A stretch of DNA of 33,765 nucleotides from Deltaproteobacteria bacterium. Its GTDB lineage: Bacteria; SAR324; NAC60-12. A model generated the notes under the pieces. The model was not told the origin of the DNA and did no database searches. It was given only the letters and a program-made list of their open reading frames with translations. Both the position numbers and the translations under genes were made by a program. This document shows positions 7,776-16,277 of this stretch, piece after piece. The stretch is from contig PBTB01000096.1 of NCBI GenBank assembly GCA_002726945.1, forward strand, positions 1 through 33,765, in the 5' to 3' direction. Position 1 is the stretch's first letter. Every line of letters starts with the position of its first letter.

Positions 7776-9032
7776 TTACATGTGCGGGCGCAGCATCCGC
7801 AGCAGGAAGACCATTGTCAGGCACACCACGCTCAGCATCAGCAATGCAGGAGTGAACCCGCCCGTTGCATCGGAAATTAACCCCAGGCTAAGCGGACCCA
7901 AAACCCCGCCGATTTCCGCAGCCGTAAAGAACAAGCCTCCGGCGGTGCCGGTGTCCTGATCGCGAATGCCCTTGATCTCCACAAGCACCAGCAACAGGAT
8001 CGTTATCATGATTTGAGTCACCCCCATGAGCGCAAGCCCCGCAAGGATCAGCATATCCAATTCGGAGCAGAGTAGCAGAGCGGCAACCCCTGCGCAGCAG
8101 AACAACCCTGTCAGCACGGCGATGCGACGCTGAGGTAGCGCTAATCTTGGGATAATCAGGGCACTCAGGATGCCCACTCCCGTGGGGAGCGATGCCCAGT
8201 AACCCGCACGGTTTGCATCCATGCCGCGAGTCTGAAGGATTTCGTGCAGCCAGTTGTTGAGTCCATGGTTGTAGAGGAAGGCACCAATGCCCAGCAGCAA
8301 AATCCACTGGACTGCTGGAAGCCGGATCAGTTTGGTAAAGACGGCAAGCGGCGGCTGCCGCGTCACTTGGGACTGGAGACGCTCAAGGCTGTGGTTGAGC
8401 GGATGGAAACTGATTGCCAGCCAGAACAGGCTGGAAGCCCAAACCACCAATCCGTAAGTGAAGAGGACAGAGCGCCATTCCCCCTCAAAAAGGGGCATCA
8501 TCATGGCGTTGGTCAGGGACAAGGCGGTCACGCCGCCGAGGGCAGGTCCGGTGATGTAGAGTCCCATTGCCAGCCCCCGCTCCGGACCCTCGAACCAAAG
8601 GCGGATGAGCTTGGGAGCTCCAGCAGAAAGCAGGGGGCCACCCAGCCCGAACACTGCCACGGCGAGGAACAGACTGGCGTGCCCGAAGGCCAACCCCCGC
8701 AACATGCAGGAGAGTCCGATCAACCCGGCGGCCAGGAGCAAGGCCCAACGTAGCCCCATACGGTCCACCAAGGTGCCGCAGGGGAGCGCGGAGCCGATAT
8801 AAACAAGTTGCCAAGCGCCCAGCACACTCCCCATGGCGGCATAGCTCATTTGTAAATCCGAGGTGATCGGGCGGACCAGTGGGGCGAGAGCACTGGCGGT
8901 CAGTCCGAAACAGTAGTACAACAGCCACACCCCGGACAGCATCACCCAACGGTAGGGGTGGACGGTAAGCGGTCGGTTTGGATTCAAAGGGGCTTTCGGA
9001 ACCGGACCAGTCGCAGCTTGGAGATTGAACAA
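7776..9032 (-). CDS. Major facilitator superfamily transporter
   Basis: A 418-residue inner-membrane protein with about twelve hydrophobic segments. The loop after segment 2 carries GTLVDRMGLRWALL, the MFS motif A pattern (G-x-x-x-D-R-x-G-x-R). A central hydrophilic loop of about 40 residues (HPLNHSLERLQSQVTRQPP) separates the two six-helix halves. The overall shape resembles the CynX/NimT and related small-anion or drug MFS branches, but no motif fixes the substrate. It stands alone on the minus strand between a transposase remnant and the VOC genes. The ATG near residue 1 precedes a 25-residue cytoplasmic N-terminus; a slightly shorter start is possible. Confidence 0.88.
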   Translation of the reverse strand: MFNLQAATGPVPKAPLNPNRPLTVHPYRWVMLSGVWLLYYCFGLTASALAPLVRPITSDLQMSYAAMGSVLGAWQLVYIGSALPCGTLVDRMGLRWALLLAAGLIGLSCMLRGLAFGHASLFLAVAVFGLGGPLLSAGAPKLIRLWFEGPERGLAMGLYITGPALGGVTALSLTNAMMMPLFEGEWRSVLFTYGLVVWASSLFWLAISFHPLNHSLERLQSQVTRQPPLAVFTKLIRLPAVQWILLLGIGAFLYNHGLNNWLHEILQTRGMDANRAGYWASLPTGVGILSALIIPRLALPQRRIAVLTGLFCCAGVAALLLCSELDMLILAGLALMGVTQIMITILLLVLVEIKGIRDQDTGTAGGLFFTAAEIGGVLGPLSLGLISDATGGFTPALLMLSVVCLTMVFLLRMLRPHM

Positions 9033-9298
9033 GGTGGATGGGTTGATGATACGGGAATGCTCTGGGGTTTGTCAAAAATCAGGTGGGGTTGATTGGGCAA
9101 GACCAGTCGGGTTGATGCTGGAAGGGGAGAGGTTCTCAAGCAATCCTTGCTTGTGACTTGCCAATACTGTCCGGTTACAACAAGACAGGCTCTTAATACG
9201 GTTCAAGAGGCTGAAGAAGATGGACGAGCCGCAGGCGTGTGAGTCGGGGTTGTGTGTTCAGGGTATTCCAGAAGTCAACAAGCCCGTTTTTATGGCTC

Positions 9299-9745
9299 TC
9301 AGCCCTGCATTAATTCGATAATGAGATTCGACAGTCTGCCACGGGTATCGATATAGAGAGCGGTTCGCCGGTCTTTTGGTCGGATACTCAAAATCACTTC
9401 AAAACCCTGATGCTCGAGTTCTGCCGTTTCGGCCTCGAGATTTTCAACCTTATAGGCGATGTGGCCAATTCCCTCGCCGGATTTTTCGAGCAACTCTCGA
9501 TGCACGGTGTGTCCTGCAACCGGCTGCAGCAATTCAATCCCCATGGTTCCCATCTTGCCCATCACCCCACGCGTCTGCACTGCGGGGTCCGGTGTCTTGC
9601 CGTACACGAGGTACTCGGCCATGTTGCGGCTGTCAATGAGAAACGGTGTCTGAAATTCTGCGCCAATGGCGGCGAAGTTTGCCATTGCGACATCAAGATC
9701 CTTGACAGGGATACCAACGTGATGGTGTGTCCAGGTGTCTTTCAT
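9299..9745 (-). CDS. VOC (glyoxalase-type) family protein
   Basis: A 148-residue protein with the paired beta-alpha-beta-beta-beta fold of the vicinal oxygen chelate superfamily. TWTHHHVGIPVKDLDVAMAN at the N-terminus supplies a metal-binding His, GEGIGHIAYKVENLEA supplies the second His, and YIDTRGRLSNLIIELMQ ends with the C-terminal Glu typical of metal sites. The pattern is close to methylmalonyl-CoA epimerase-like and lactoylglutathione lyase-like members, but the exact reaction cannot be read from the sequence. It follows the other VOC gene by nine bases, so the two are co-transcribed. Location next to acyl-CoA dehydrogenases makes a role in acyl-CoA or side-chain metabolism plausible. 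Confidence 0.82.
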   Translation of the reverse strand: MKDTWTHHHVGIPVKDLDVAMANFAAIGAEFQTPFLIDSRNMAEYLVYGKTPDPAVQTRGVMGKMGTMGIELLQPVAGHTVHRELLEKSGEGIGHIAYKVENLEAETAELEHQGFEVILSIRPKDRRTALYIDTRGRLSNLIIELMQG

Positions 9746-9754
9746 AGGAGCCTG

Positions 9755-10162
9755 TCAGTTGGCGTACTGCACGAATTCAACCCAATTACCATCCGGATCG
9801 TTGACGATCGCAATTCGAACTCCGGACCGGATCTCGGTCACCGGTACGGCCACACTGGCACCACTATCGGCACACTCCTGTGTCACCTCGTCAAGATTTG
9901 ATACCGTGATCGTAAAGTAGCGATAACCGGTTGCACCGCCAATGCCTCCGGGTGGCGCATCCACGTCTGCCAGATTGCCTGGCGTCACCAGCTTGATCAT
10001 GCTGGAGCCGCACATCAGTCGCAACATGTTGCCACCTCCGGACATCGGTGTCTCCTCCTTGAAGTTGAACCCCAGGGTGTCGCGGTAGAACGTGAGCATG
10101 GCCTCAGGGTTACGGGTCACGATGCCAAGGTCAATGGCATCCTTCTTGAGTTTTGCTGACAT
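9755..10162 (-). CDS. VOC family protein, second copy
   Basis: A 135-residue VOC protein: LGIVTRNPEAMLTFYRDTLG (N-terminal half) and YRYFTITVSNLDEVTQECAD with VNDPDGNWVEFVQY (C-terminal half, with the usual DPDGNWVE turn and Glu). The first metal position is not the usual His (DLGIVT), so metal binding may be altered. It lies directly upstream of the other VOC gene and shares its direction. The start ATG lies 35 bases after repeat copy A, with an AAGGAG that is too far upstream (about 25 bases) to be a normal ribosome site. Substrate unknown. Confidence 0.82.
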   Translation of the reverse strand: MSAKLKKDAIDLGIVTRNPEAMLTFYRDTLGFNFKEETPMSGGGNMLRLMCGSSMIKLVTPGNLADVDAPPGGIGGATGYRYFTITVSNLDEVTQECADSGASVAVPVTEIRSGVRIAIVNDPDGNWVEFVQYAN

Positions 10163-10555
10163 GGTGTATTTCTGGTTTGTTGTCTCTCCTTTTGCTGCCC
10201 GATAGCCAGTAGCTATTGCAACACCCTTTCGGTTCTCAACGTCTTCTACTGTAAACCATAATTTTCAGGAAAGCAACCTGCTCAATGTGGGATAAGATGG
10301 TATATTCGTTTCAGGAAATCGCCTTAAGTGATTTGGAAATTTTCAGAAGCTGTTGCCGAATCTGTTGATGCAGGTGGTATTTCCTTTTTTCAGGAGCACC
10401 CATTGCCATATTCCAGACTGTAAGCCTCCAAAGTGTTCTGAGAATCCCCGGTCAGGACGGAGCCCACGGGGATAAAAGCTGATGTCATCACACGCCCAAG
10501 CACTCTTGCACCACCATGGGACCGCAAAGCCTTTGTCGTATCGTCCAGAGACCTC
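10163..10555. other. Gap between VOC and acyl-CoA dehydrogenase genes
   Basis: The 393-base stretch holds the partial hairpin repeat copy A (10197-10225) and otherwise no gene I can support. A 90-codon open frame overlaps the end of the dehydrogenase but shows no domain and no ribosome site. Base composition is more AT-rich from 10230 to 10400. The gap breaks what would otherwise be a four-gene unit on the minus strand. Confidence 0.5.
10197..10225. repeat. Partial copy (A) of the CCCGATAGCCAGT hairpin repeat
   Basis: GCCCGATAGCCAGTAGCTAT then TGCAACACC matches the first 29 bases of copies B (12988) and C (33710) with two or three differences, and stops just where the hairpin of the other copies begins. 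It therefore looks like a decayed or truncated copy. It is 35 bases upstream of a VOC gene. Confidence 0.6.
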
Positions 10556-11695
10556 CTAATAATTTCGGAGACGGGCAAATTTATCAGCATGAAAGTTCGT
10601 ATCGCCATAGAGCGCTTCGGCAACGCGCACACGCTTGAGAAAAAATCCGATATTAAGTTCATCGGTCATGCCTATTCCGCCGTGCATCTGGATGGCTTCC
10701 TGAGCCGCCAACTGTGCAACCCAACCAACCTTCGACTTGGCGACTGACACGATGAGTGACCTGTCATCTGAGGCGGCATCAAGTGCCTGTAACGCCCGTA
10801 TTACGGCCGATCGGCCAATTTCAATCTCTGCAAAAAGATGTGCCGCACGGTGCTGAAGTGCCTGGAACGAACCGATGGGCTGACCAAACTGCTGGCGGGT
10901 GGTGATGTAGTCGACCGTTTGCGCAAGACACTGCTGTGCTGAACCGGACATTTCAGCAGCGAGACATGCTCGACCTGCATCAAGCACATGTTCAAGCGCG
11001 GAGTAACCCGCACCTGCTTCACCGAGCAGCGTCTCGGCATCGACCTCAACCCCCTCAAGTCGGACTGTGGCGGAATTTCGACTGTCTACCATCGTCTGTC
11101 GCTGGATCTCGATTCCGGAGGCAGCACTGGGCACAAGAAACAACGAAATGCCGTTTGTGTCATTGGGGCCCCCTGCGCTTCTGGCCGATACCAGTATCAG
11201 GTCAGCCACATGCCCATCGGCAACAAAGAATTTGCTGCCGGAAATCCTGAAACCCCGTTCGGTTGGCTGTGCTGTGGTGGAGATTGATGCCGGCGAGTGG
11301 CTGCGGCCCTCATCCACGGCAACAGCAACATTCAGGGAGCCAGCTGCCAGTGGAGGGAGCCATTTGTTACACTGACTTGCAGACCCGTAACCGACCACTG
11401 CAGTGGCCCCCATCACTGCTGTCGAAAGATAGGGTGATGCCATCAGTGTTCGACCCATTTCTTCGGCAATCACCCCGGCAGCAACGTGACCCATTCCCAC
11501 GCCACCGTGATCTTCAGGCACCAGTACCCCCGTCCAACCCATCTCAACCACCGATTCCCAGGTCTTGCGATCAAAACCATCGGCACTGGCCTCATCACGC
11601 AGTCGTCGCAGTTGGTCGATTGGTGCAGACGTCTGCAGAAATGTCCGGGCTGTGTCCCGTAGTATTTTCTGTTCGTCGCTGAGTACCATGGCCAT
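10556..11695 (-). CDS. Acyl-CoA dehydrogenase-like, probable non-catalytic partner
   Basis: A 379-residue flavoprotein of the acyl-CoA dehydrogenase family. The N-terminal helical domain starts MAMVLSDEQKILRDTARTF; FVADGHVADLILVSARS marks the central beta domain; the C-terminal helical domain has TTRQQFGQPIGSFQALQHR (FAD-binding) and IQMHGGIGMTDELNIGFFLK. At the place where these enzymes have the catalytic Glu (Y-E-G-T-S), this protein has ALYGDTNF with Gly364, so the base is missing. Such subunits are known from two-gene steroid and side-chain dehydrogenases (ChsE1/ChsE2 style alpha2beta2), where the partner carries the Glu. The start has a good AAGGAG six bases upstream. It lies 21 bases after the other dehydrogenase gene. 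Confidence 0.9.
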   Translation of the reverse strand: MAMVLSDEQKILRDTARTFLQTSAPIDQLRRLRDEASADGFDRKTWESVVEMGWTGVLVPEDHGGVGMGHVAAGVIAEEMGRTLMASPYLSTAVMGATAVVGYGSASQCNKWLPPLAAGSLNVAVAVDEGRSHSPASISTTAQPTERGFRISGSKFFVADGHVADLILVSARSAGGPNDTNGISLFLVPSAASGIEIQRQTMVDSRNSATVRLEGVEVDAETLLGEAGAGYSALEHVLDAGRACLAAEMSGSAQQCLAQTVDYITTRQQFGQPIGSFQALQHRAAHLFAEIEIGRSAVIRALQALDAASDDRSLIVSVAKSKVGWVAQLAAQEAIQMHGGIGMTDELNIGFFLKRVRVAEALYGDTNFHADKFARLRNY

Positions 11696-11716
11696 GGGTA
11701 TCTCCTTACGCTCAAT

Positions 11717-12913
11717 TCAAGCTGATGGCAGGCCGAGGATTCGTTTCGCAATGATGTTGAGCTGAATCTCGGATGTGCCACCTTCAATAGAGTTGCCTTT
11801 GGTCCGTAACCAGTCCCGCGCAAGGTTGGCTTCATGGCCAAGTGTCAGTGCATCATGTCCTGCACTGTACATCATCAACTCATAACGTCGCTTGTTCAGC
11901 TCTGTGCCAGAGTATTTCAGCATTGCAGACATGGCGCCAACCCCTTGTCCTGCCTTGGCTTCATCTGCAACACGTTCAGTTGTCCACAGGAACGCAAGGC
12001 TGTCAATTTCTGTTCTGACAACATCGGTCCGCAGCACCAAATCCGAAAGCACACCGAGTTCGTTCAGGCCGACCTGCTGTGTCACGATCTCGCTGAGCGG
12101 TCGCATGGCGGCACGGCCGATGGCCGAACCCCCGATCATTTCACGCTCATGCGTCAACAGATACTTGGCAACCGTCCAGCCCCGGTTGAGGTCTCCGACC
12201 ACGTTATCCACCTTGCAGCGTGCGTCATCAAAAAAGGTTTCACAGAAATGCGACATGCCCGAGAGCAGCTTGATCGGTCGTGTGGTCACCCCCGGTTGTG
12301 CCATGTCGACCAGCACAAGACTGATACCGTCATGCTTGGCTGCCTCAAAGTCTGTGCGGACCAGAACAAATATCCAGTCTGCCTTATGCCCGTATGACGT
12401 CCAGATTTTCTGGCCGTTAATCAGATAATGGTCACCGTGGAGTTCGCATCTTGTCATGAGCGAAGCCAGATCCGAACCCGAATTGGGTTCCGAGTAGCCC
12501 TGAGCCCAGCGGATTTCACCCCGGGTGATTGGTGGCAGATGGGTTTGCTTCTGAGCTTCAGTGCCGTATTTCAGCAGTGCAGGCCCCAGCATCCAGACAC
12601 CAAAAGACATGAGCGGTGGCCGGGCTGAAAGGGCTTTCATCTCCTCGCGCAAGATCTTGCCCTCGGATTTTGAAAGCCCTCCTCCGCCGTATTTGACCGG
12701 CCATTCGGGGGCCGTCCAACCTTTTTCGACCGTTCGTTCAAGCCAGACTTTCTGCTCGTTGCTTTTGAATGTTGGGTTTCGACCACCCCAGACGGCGTCA
12801 TTTTCTTCCCTGAGCGGCTGGCGCATATCAGCAGGGCAATTGTTCTCAAGCCATGCCCGGGTTTCACGCCGGAATTTGTGCAGATCAGTCAATGTGATTT
12901 TCTGGTTTGGCAA
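11717..12913 (-). CDS. Acyl-CoA dehydrogenase, probable catalytic partner
   Basis: A 398-residue acyl-CoA dehydrogenase-family flavoprotein, FadE-like. The central domain has AQGYSEPNSGSDLASL (FAD/substrate region) and GQKIWTSYGHKADWIFVLVR. The C-terminal domain ends RTKGNSIEGGTSEIQLNIIA, with Glu377 at the catalytic-base position and the GGTSEIQ FAD-contact motif intact. Together with the next gene, which lacks the Glu, it fits a heteromeric dehydrogenase of bulky acyl-CoAs such as sterol or terpenoid side chains. That substrate class is inference. The frame opens at a TTG codon with no ATG nearby and no clear ribosome site, so the true N-terminus is uncertain and the 5' end could have been altered by the repeat-rich DNA upstream. 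Confidence 0.9.
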   Translation of the reverse strand: MPNQKITLTDLHKFRRETRAWLENNCPADMRQPLREENDAVWGGRNPTFKSNEQKVWLERTVEKGWTAPEWPVKYGGGGLSKSEGKILREEMKALSARPPLMSFGVWMLGPALLKYGTEAQKQTHLPPITRGEIRWAQGYSEPNSGSDLASLMTRCELHGDHYLINGQKIWTSYGHKADWIFVLVRTDFEAAKHDGISLVLVDMAQPGVTTRPIKLLSGMSHFCETFFDDARCKVDNVVGDLNRGWTVAKYLLTHEREMIGGSAIGRAAMRPLSEIVTQQVGLNELGVLSDLVLRTDVVRTEIDSLAFLWTTERVADEAKAGQGVGAMSAMLKYSGTELNKRRYELMMYSAGHDALTLGHEANLARDWLRTKGNSIEGGTSEIQLNIIAKRILGLPSA

Positions 12914-12987
12914 ATTGGTGTTTCAACACAGCACCGTGGTTTGTAGCACCGCCTACTCCCTACGAAATTTGCTTAAATGATTTCTTG

Positions 12988-13042
12988 GCCCGATAGCCAG
13001 TCGCTCTTGCAACACCTGCTGCGAGCAGGTGCGGACGTTGCC
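12988..13042. repeat. CCCGATAGCCAGT hairpin repeat, copy B
   Basis: Fifty-five bases beginning GCCCGATAGCCAGTCGCTCT. They contain a perfect hairpin, CACCTGCT (13013-13020), loop GCG, AGCAGGTG (13024-13031), followed by CGGACGTTGCC. Copy C at 33710-33763 matches nearly base for base; copy A at 10197 matches the first half only. Flanks of the copies differ, so CCCGAT marks one element boundary. It looks like a REP/MITE-type mobile hairpin. Confidence 0.8.
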
Positions 13043-13152
13043 GTCATGTTGGTGCTAAGTGGGAGAATGGAGTACTGATGGTGAACAGGCAAGCGAAACC
13101 GGTGTCCCTCGGCGTTGTTTTGGTGTTTGTTGGTGGTGGGGTGGGGTGGGCT

Positions 13153-13317
13153 ACGCTGTACCTGCTTGGGACGGTAGCCGCGAAGACCGCGGTTGCGCCT
13201 GAACTCGCGGCTGATCGTGGACTTGTGACGCTTCAGCACGGTTGCAATCTCGCTTGGGGGATGACCCGCTTTCAAAAGCGCCTCAATCTGGTAGCGTTCT
13301 TCTTGGGTGAACTACAT
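13153..13317 (-). pseudogene. IS30-family transposase, N-terminal remnant
   Basis: The minus strand encodes FTQEERYQIEALLKAGHPPS then EIATVLKRHKSTISREFRRN and RGLRGYRPKQVQR. This is the helix-turn-helix start of IS30-family transposases. The second codon after the ATG at 13317 is TAG (13312-13314), and homology stops at 13153 where an unrelated CCACCCC/CCACCAAC-rich sequence follows, so both ends are broken. The DDE domain is absent. The rest of the 12914-13517 gap holds hairpin repeat copy B and no gene. It marks past insertion next to the dehydrogenase genes. Confidence 0.8.
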
Positions 13318-13517
13318 GTCATCTCTCATTGGTGCGCTCATGCTTGTTGGTTTGAAAGGCTCTCATGCGAACGCAGCGTACCTCTCTTCACCCGACGGGG
13401 AGTTGCACTTACGAGTTGAATTCCGCGAGGGAAAACAACAGAGCTTGTCGTCAAGCAATTCTCAGACGTCCCCCCGCTGAACGCATACGTCCCGAGAATT
13501 GGGAGTGCCCTTTTTCG

Positions 13518-15218
13518 CTACGGGCTCTTGAGGAAGTCGAAGTCGCAGCCCTCGTCGGCTTGCAGGACGTGTTCCATGTAGAGCTTGGCGTAGCCGCGAC
13601 TCGCATCGATTGATTGGGATGCCGAAACATTGACGGCTTCGGTTCGTCGGCGGGATAGCGTCTCGTCCGGAACCAGCAGTTCAAGTCGCCGGTTCTTCAC
13701 GCTCAGCTCGATCTCGTCGCCATTCCGGACCAGCCCCAGTGGTCCTCCTGTTGCGGCTTCTGGAGTGACGTGCAGCACCACGGTCCCGAAGGCGGTGCCG
13801 CTCATCCGTGCATCGGAAATCCGCACCATGTCCTGCACTCCTGCCTTGGACAACTTGCTGGGAATCGGCAGGTAGCCCGATTCCGGCATCCCTGTGCCAC
13901 TGCGGGGTCCGGCATTTTGCAGCACCAGAAAATCGTTCTCCGTGACCTCCAAACCCGGATCGTCAATGCGGTTCGACAAGTCCTCCAGTGAAGTGAAGAC
14001 CACCGCGCGCCCCTTTTGCTCAAACAGGCGTTGATCCGCTGCCGAGCGTTTCAGAATGGCCCCTTGAGGGGCAAGCGAGCCAAAGAGCGCCACCAACCCT
14101 CCCACGGACTCAACGGGTTTGTCAAAGGGGTGAATGATGGAACGATCCACAAATTCTGATGCTTGCCCCAGTCGCTCTCCCAAGGTTTGTCCGGTAATGG
14201 TCGGACAGTCCAGATGCAGCAGCGGCTTGAGTTCCTGCAAAACCGCACCCACCCCCCCTGCTGCAAAGAAGTTCTCCATGTAGTGAGAACCCGTTGGTTT
14301 GAGGTTGACCAGCACCGGAGTGGCGTCGCTGAGCCGATTGAGGGTTTGCAGGGAAATTTTCACGCCCAAACGTCCGGCAATGGCGGTGAGGTGGATGATG
14401 GCGTTGGTTGAACCGCCAAGGGCGAGCAGCACTCGCAGGGCGTTCTCGATGGAGCGGGGAGTGATGAGACGATCCGGGGTGATGCCGTTTTCGGTGAGCT
14501 GCACTGCAAGTTCCCCGGTGGCTTCAGCGGCACGGAGCCGATCCGCATGAACCGCAGGAATCGCGGCGGTTCCGGGCAGCGTGATCCCCAGCGTTTCCGC
14601 AAGACACGCCATTGTGCTGGCCGTGCCCATCACAGGACACGTCCCTGCTGTGACGGCCAGCCGATCTTCAATGCCGTCAATCTCGGTTTTCGAGAGCGTC
14701 CCTGCCCGGAATTGTGCCCAGAAGCGGCGGCAATCCGTGCAGGCGCCCAAGCGTTCTCCCCGATGCGAGCCAGTCATCATCGGACCGGCCACGAGTTGCA
14801 CAGCAGGTAATCCGGCAGAGGCGGCGCCCATCAGTTGCGCGGGAACCGTCTTGTCGCAGCCTCCCATCAGCACTACTGAATCCATGGGCTGGGCGCGGAT
14901 CATCTCTTCCACGTCCATGGACATGAGGTTGCGGAACATCAGGCTGGTGGGGTTGAGGAAGACTTCTCCGAGGGAAATGGTGGAAAACTCCAAGGGCAAG
15001 CCACCCGCTGCCAGCACCCCGCGCTTAACGGCTTCGAGCAGTTCGGGAAAGTGCCGATGGCAGTTGTTGAAGCCACTGGACGGGTAGGCGATGCCGACCA
15101 CCGGACGCGCCAGCAGTTTTCCGGAATACCCCATTGACTTGGCGAACGAGTATCTTAGATAGCGGGAAAAATCCGGGTCGCCGTAGTGGGTCAGTCCCCG
15201 CTTTAAGCCTTGAGACAT
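13518..15218 (-). CDS. IlvD/Edd family dehydratase, sugar-acid type
   Basis: A 566-residue Fe-S dehydratase. The three cluster cysteines are visible at C53 (FNNCHRH), C121 (LMGGCDKT, also carrying the Mg-site Lys) and C194 (GTCPVMGTAS). GACTDCRRFWAQFRAG and the C-terminal EGCDFDFL are features of L-arabonate-type and related sugar-acid dehydratases more than of classic dihydroxyacid dehydratase, so a role in aldonic acid breakdown is more likely than valine/isoleucine synthesis. That choice is inference from motif style. It stands alone, 230 bases downstream of the SDR gene on the same strand. No Shine-Dalgarno sequence is visible before the ATG. Confidence 0.9.
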   Translation of the reverse strand: MSQGLKRGLTHYGDPDFSRYLRYSFAKSMGYSGKLLARPVVGIAYPSSGFNNCHRHFPELLEAVKRGVLAAGGLPLEFSTISLGEVFLNPTSLMFRNLMSMDVEEMIRAQPMDSVVLMGGCDKTVPAQLMGAASAGLPAVQLVAGPMMTGSHRGERLGACTDCRRFWAQFRAGTLSKTEIDGIEDRLAVTAGTCPVMGTASTMACLAETLGITLPGTAAIPAVHADRLRAAEATGELAVQLTENGITPDRLITPRSIENALRVLLALGGSTNAIIHLTAIAGRLGVKISLQTLNRLSDATPVLVNLKPTGSHYMENFFAAGGVGAVLQELKPLLHLDCPTITGQTLGERLGQASEFVDRSIIHPFDKPVESVGGLVALFGSLAPQGAILKRSAADQRLFEQKGRAVVFTSLEDLSNRIDDPGLEVTENDFLVLQNAGPRSGTGMPESGYLPIPSKLSKAGVQDMVRISDARMSGTAFGTVVLHVTPEAATGGPLGLVRNGDEIELSVKNRRLELLVPDETLSRRRTEAVNVSASQSIDASRGYAKLYMEHVLQADEGCDFDFLKSP

Positions 15219-15449
15219 TGGTTAGGTTTTAGGTTGGAGGTGTTTAGGCAGCGGGAGTATACGGGTACTGGCACAGTACGCCTTTACCGACCACAGCGAG
15301 CAGGTTGTTGCTGGTTGTGGAGCGTTCGCAGGCAGATAGTCCCCCTCTGGAGTGTTGTTCCTCTGAAAATCGGGAAAAATAATTGTAAACCGGGGGGAAT
15401 GCGGGGGGAGTTGACGGTCTTGGGGAACAGCGCACGAGGTCCTCAAGGA

Positions 15450-16277
15450 TCAGTGAGGCCGCAGGCCTTCCCGGAAGGTTGGGAAGCGCAACTCGTACCT
15501 CATTTCCCGGAGCAGCCGCTGGTTGTCGATACGGCGCTTCGGGACGTTTCCTGGCGACAAACTTTCTGGTCGTTCCGGCAGCATTTCCGGGGTTAACTTT
15601 GGATGGTGCTGTACCAGCCACTCCGCCACCTCCCACGAGGGTCGCGCCTCCTGATCTACCGCGTTGACACAGCCCGGACCCTCCGGATGCTGCACCAGCC
15701 AGACCACGATTCCCGCCAAGTCACAGACATGGATACGATGCGTCAACCCCGGAGTTGCCGGAATTCCCTTTCCCACCTTGAGGCGTTCCACCAAGTTACG
15801 ACCGGGGCCGTAAATTCCTCCAGGCCGCAAAACCTGCACCTTGAAAAACTCGCACAGCACCTGCTCCGTTTTCAGTCGGAGTTGGCCAGAGGGGGCATCC
15901 GGGCTGAGTGGCATGTCCTCGTTCCACAACCTCTCCTGCCAAGAGTAAACACCTGTGGTGGAAATGTAGATGAGTCGTTGCTGTTGCGGGCGGTTCTGCT
16001 GCATCCACGCACCCCAAGCCTGCAAGCGCAGCGCCTCGTCTTCTAGATTTTTTTCTACTGGAGGAATGGTGAGGACCAGCACCGCATTGTCATTGGGCAG
16101 CTGGTGGAATGATTCCGGATTATCCCAATCAAAGCAGTGCTGGGCAAGGGCCAGTCCTGCCACTCGGCTTTCCCGCCACGTTCCCCACGAATCCGGTGAA
16201 AATGCATGTTCTCTTAGCAGGGTTTTTCCAAGAAATCCGAGTCCGAGCACTCCAATTTTGGGGAGATTTTCACTCAT
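15450..16277 (-). CDS. YeeZ-like NAD(P)-binding SDR protein
   Basis: A 275-residue protein of the extended/atypical short-chain dehydrogenase superfamily. It has the nucleotide-binding glycine motif IGVLGLGFLGKTLL at residues 8-21, a LVLTIPP strand, YISTTGVYSW (active-site Tyr region), VLRPGGIYGPGR and a C-terminal RRIDNQRLLREMRYELRFPT. This layout matches E. coli YeeZ-type proteins, whose substrate is unknown. The start ATG overlaps the stop of the upstream PilM/GspL-like gene by four bases, which fixes the start and shows coupling. A longer open frame upstream would overlap that gene by over 300 bases and is rejected. It is the last gene of the thrC series. Confidence 0.82.
   Translation of the reverse strand: MSENLPKIGVLGLGFLGKTLLREHAFSPDSWGTWRESRVAGLALAQHCFDWDNPESFHQLPNDNAVLVLTIPPVEKNLEDEALRLQAWGAWMQQNRPQQQRLIYISTTGVYSWQERLWNEDMPLSPDAPSGQLRLKTEQVLCEFFKVQVLRPGGIYGPGRNLVERLKVGKGIPATPGLTHRIHVCDLAGIVVWLVQHPEGPGCVNAVDQEARPSWEVAEWLVQHHPKLTPEMLPERPESLSPGNVPKRRIDNQRLLREMRYELRFPTFREGLRPH

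Noticed and set aside
10390-10662. A 90-codon frame overlapping the end of a dehydrogenase gene
   Set aside because: Half of it is antiparallel or out-of-frame coding sequence of the dehydrogenase; the rest shows no domain.
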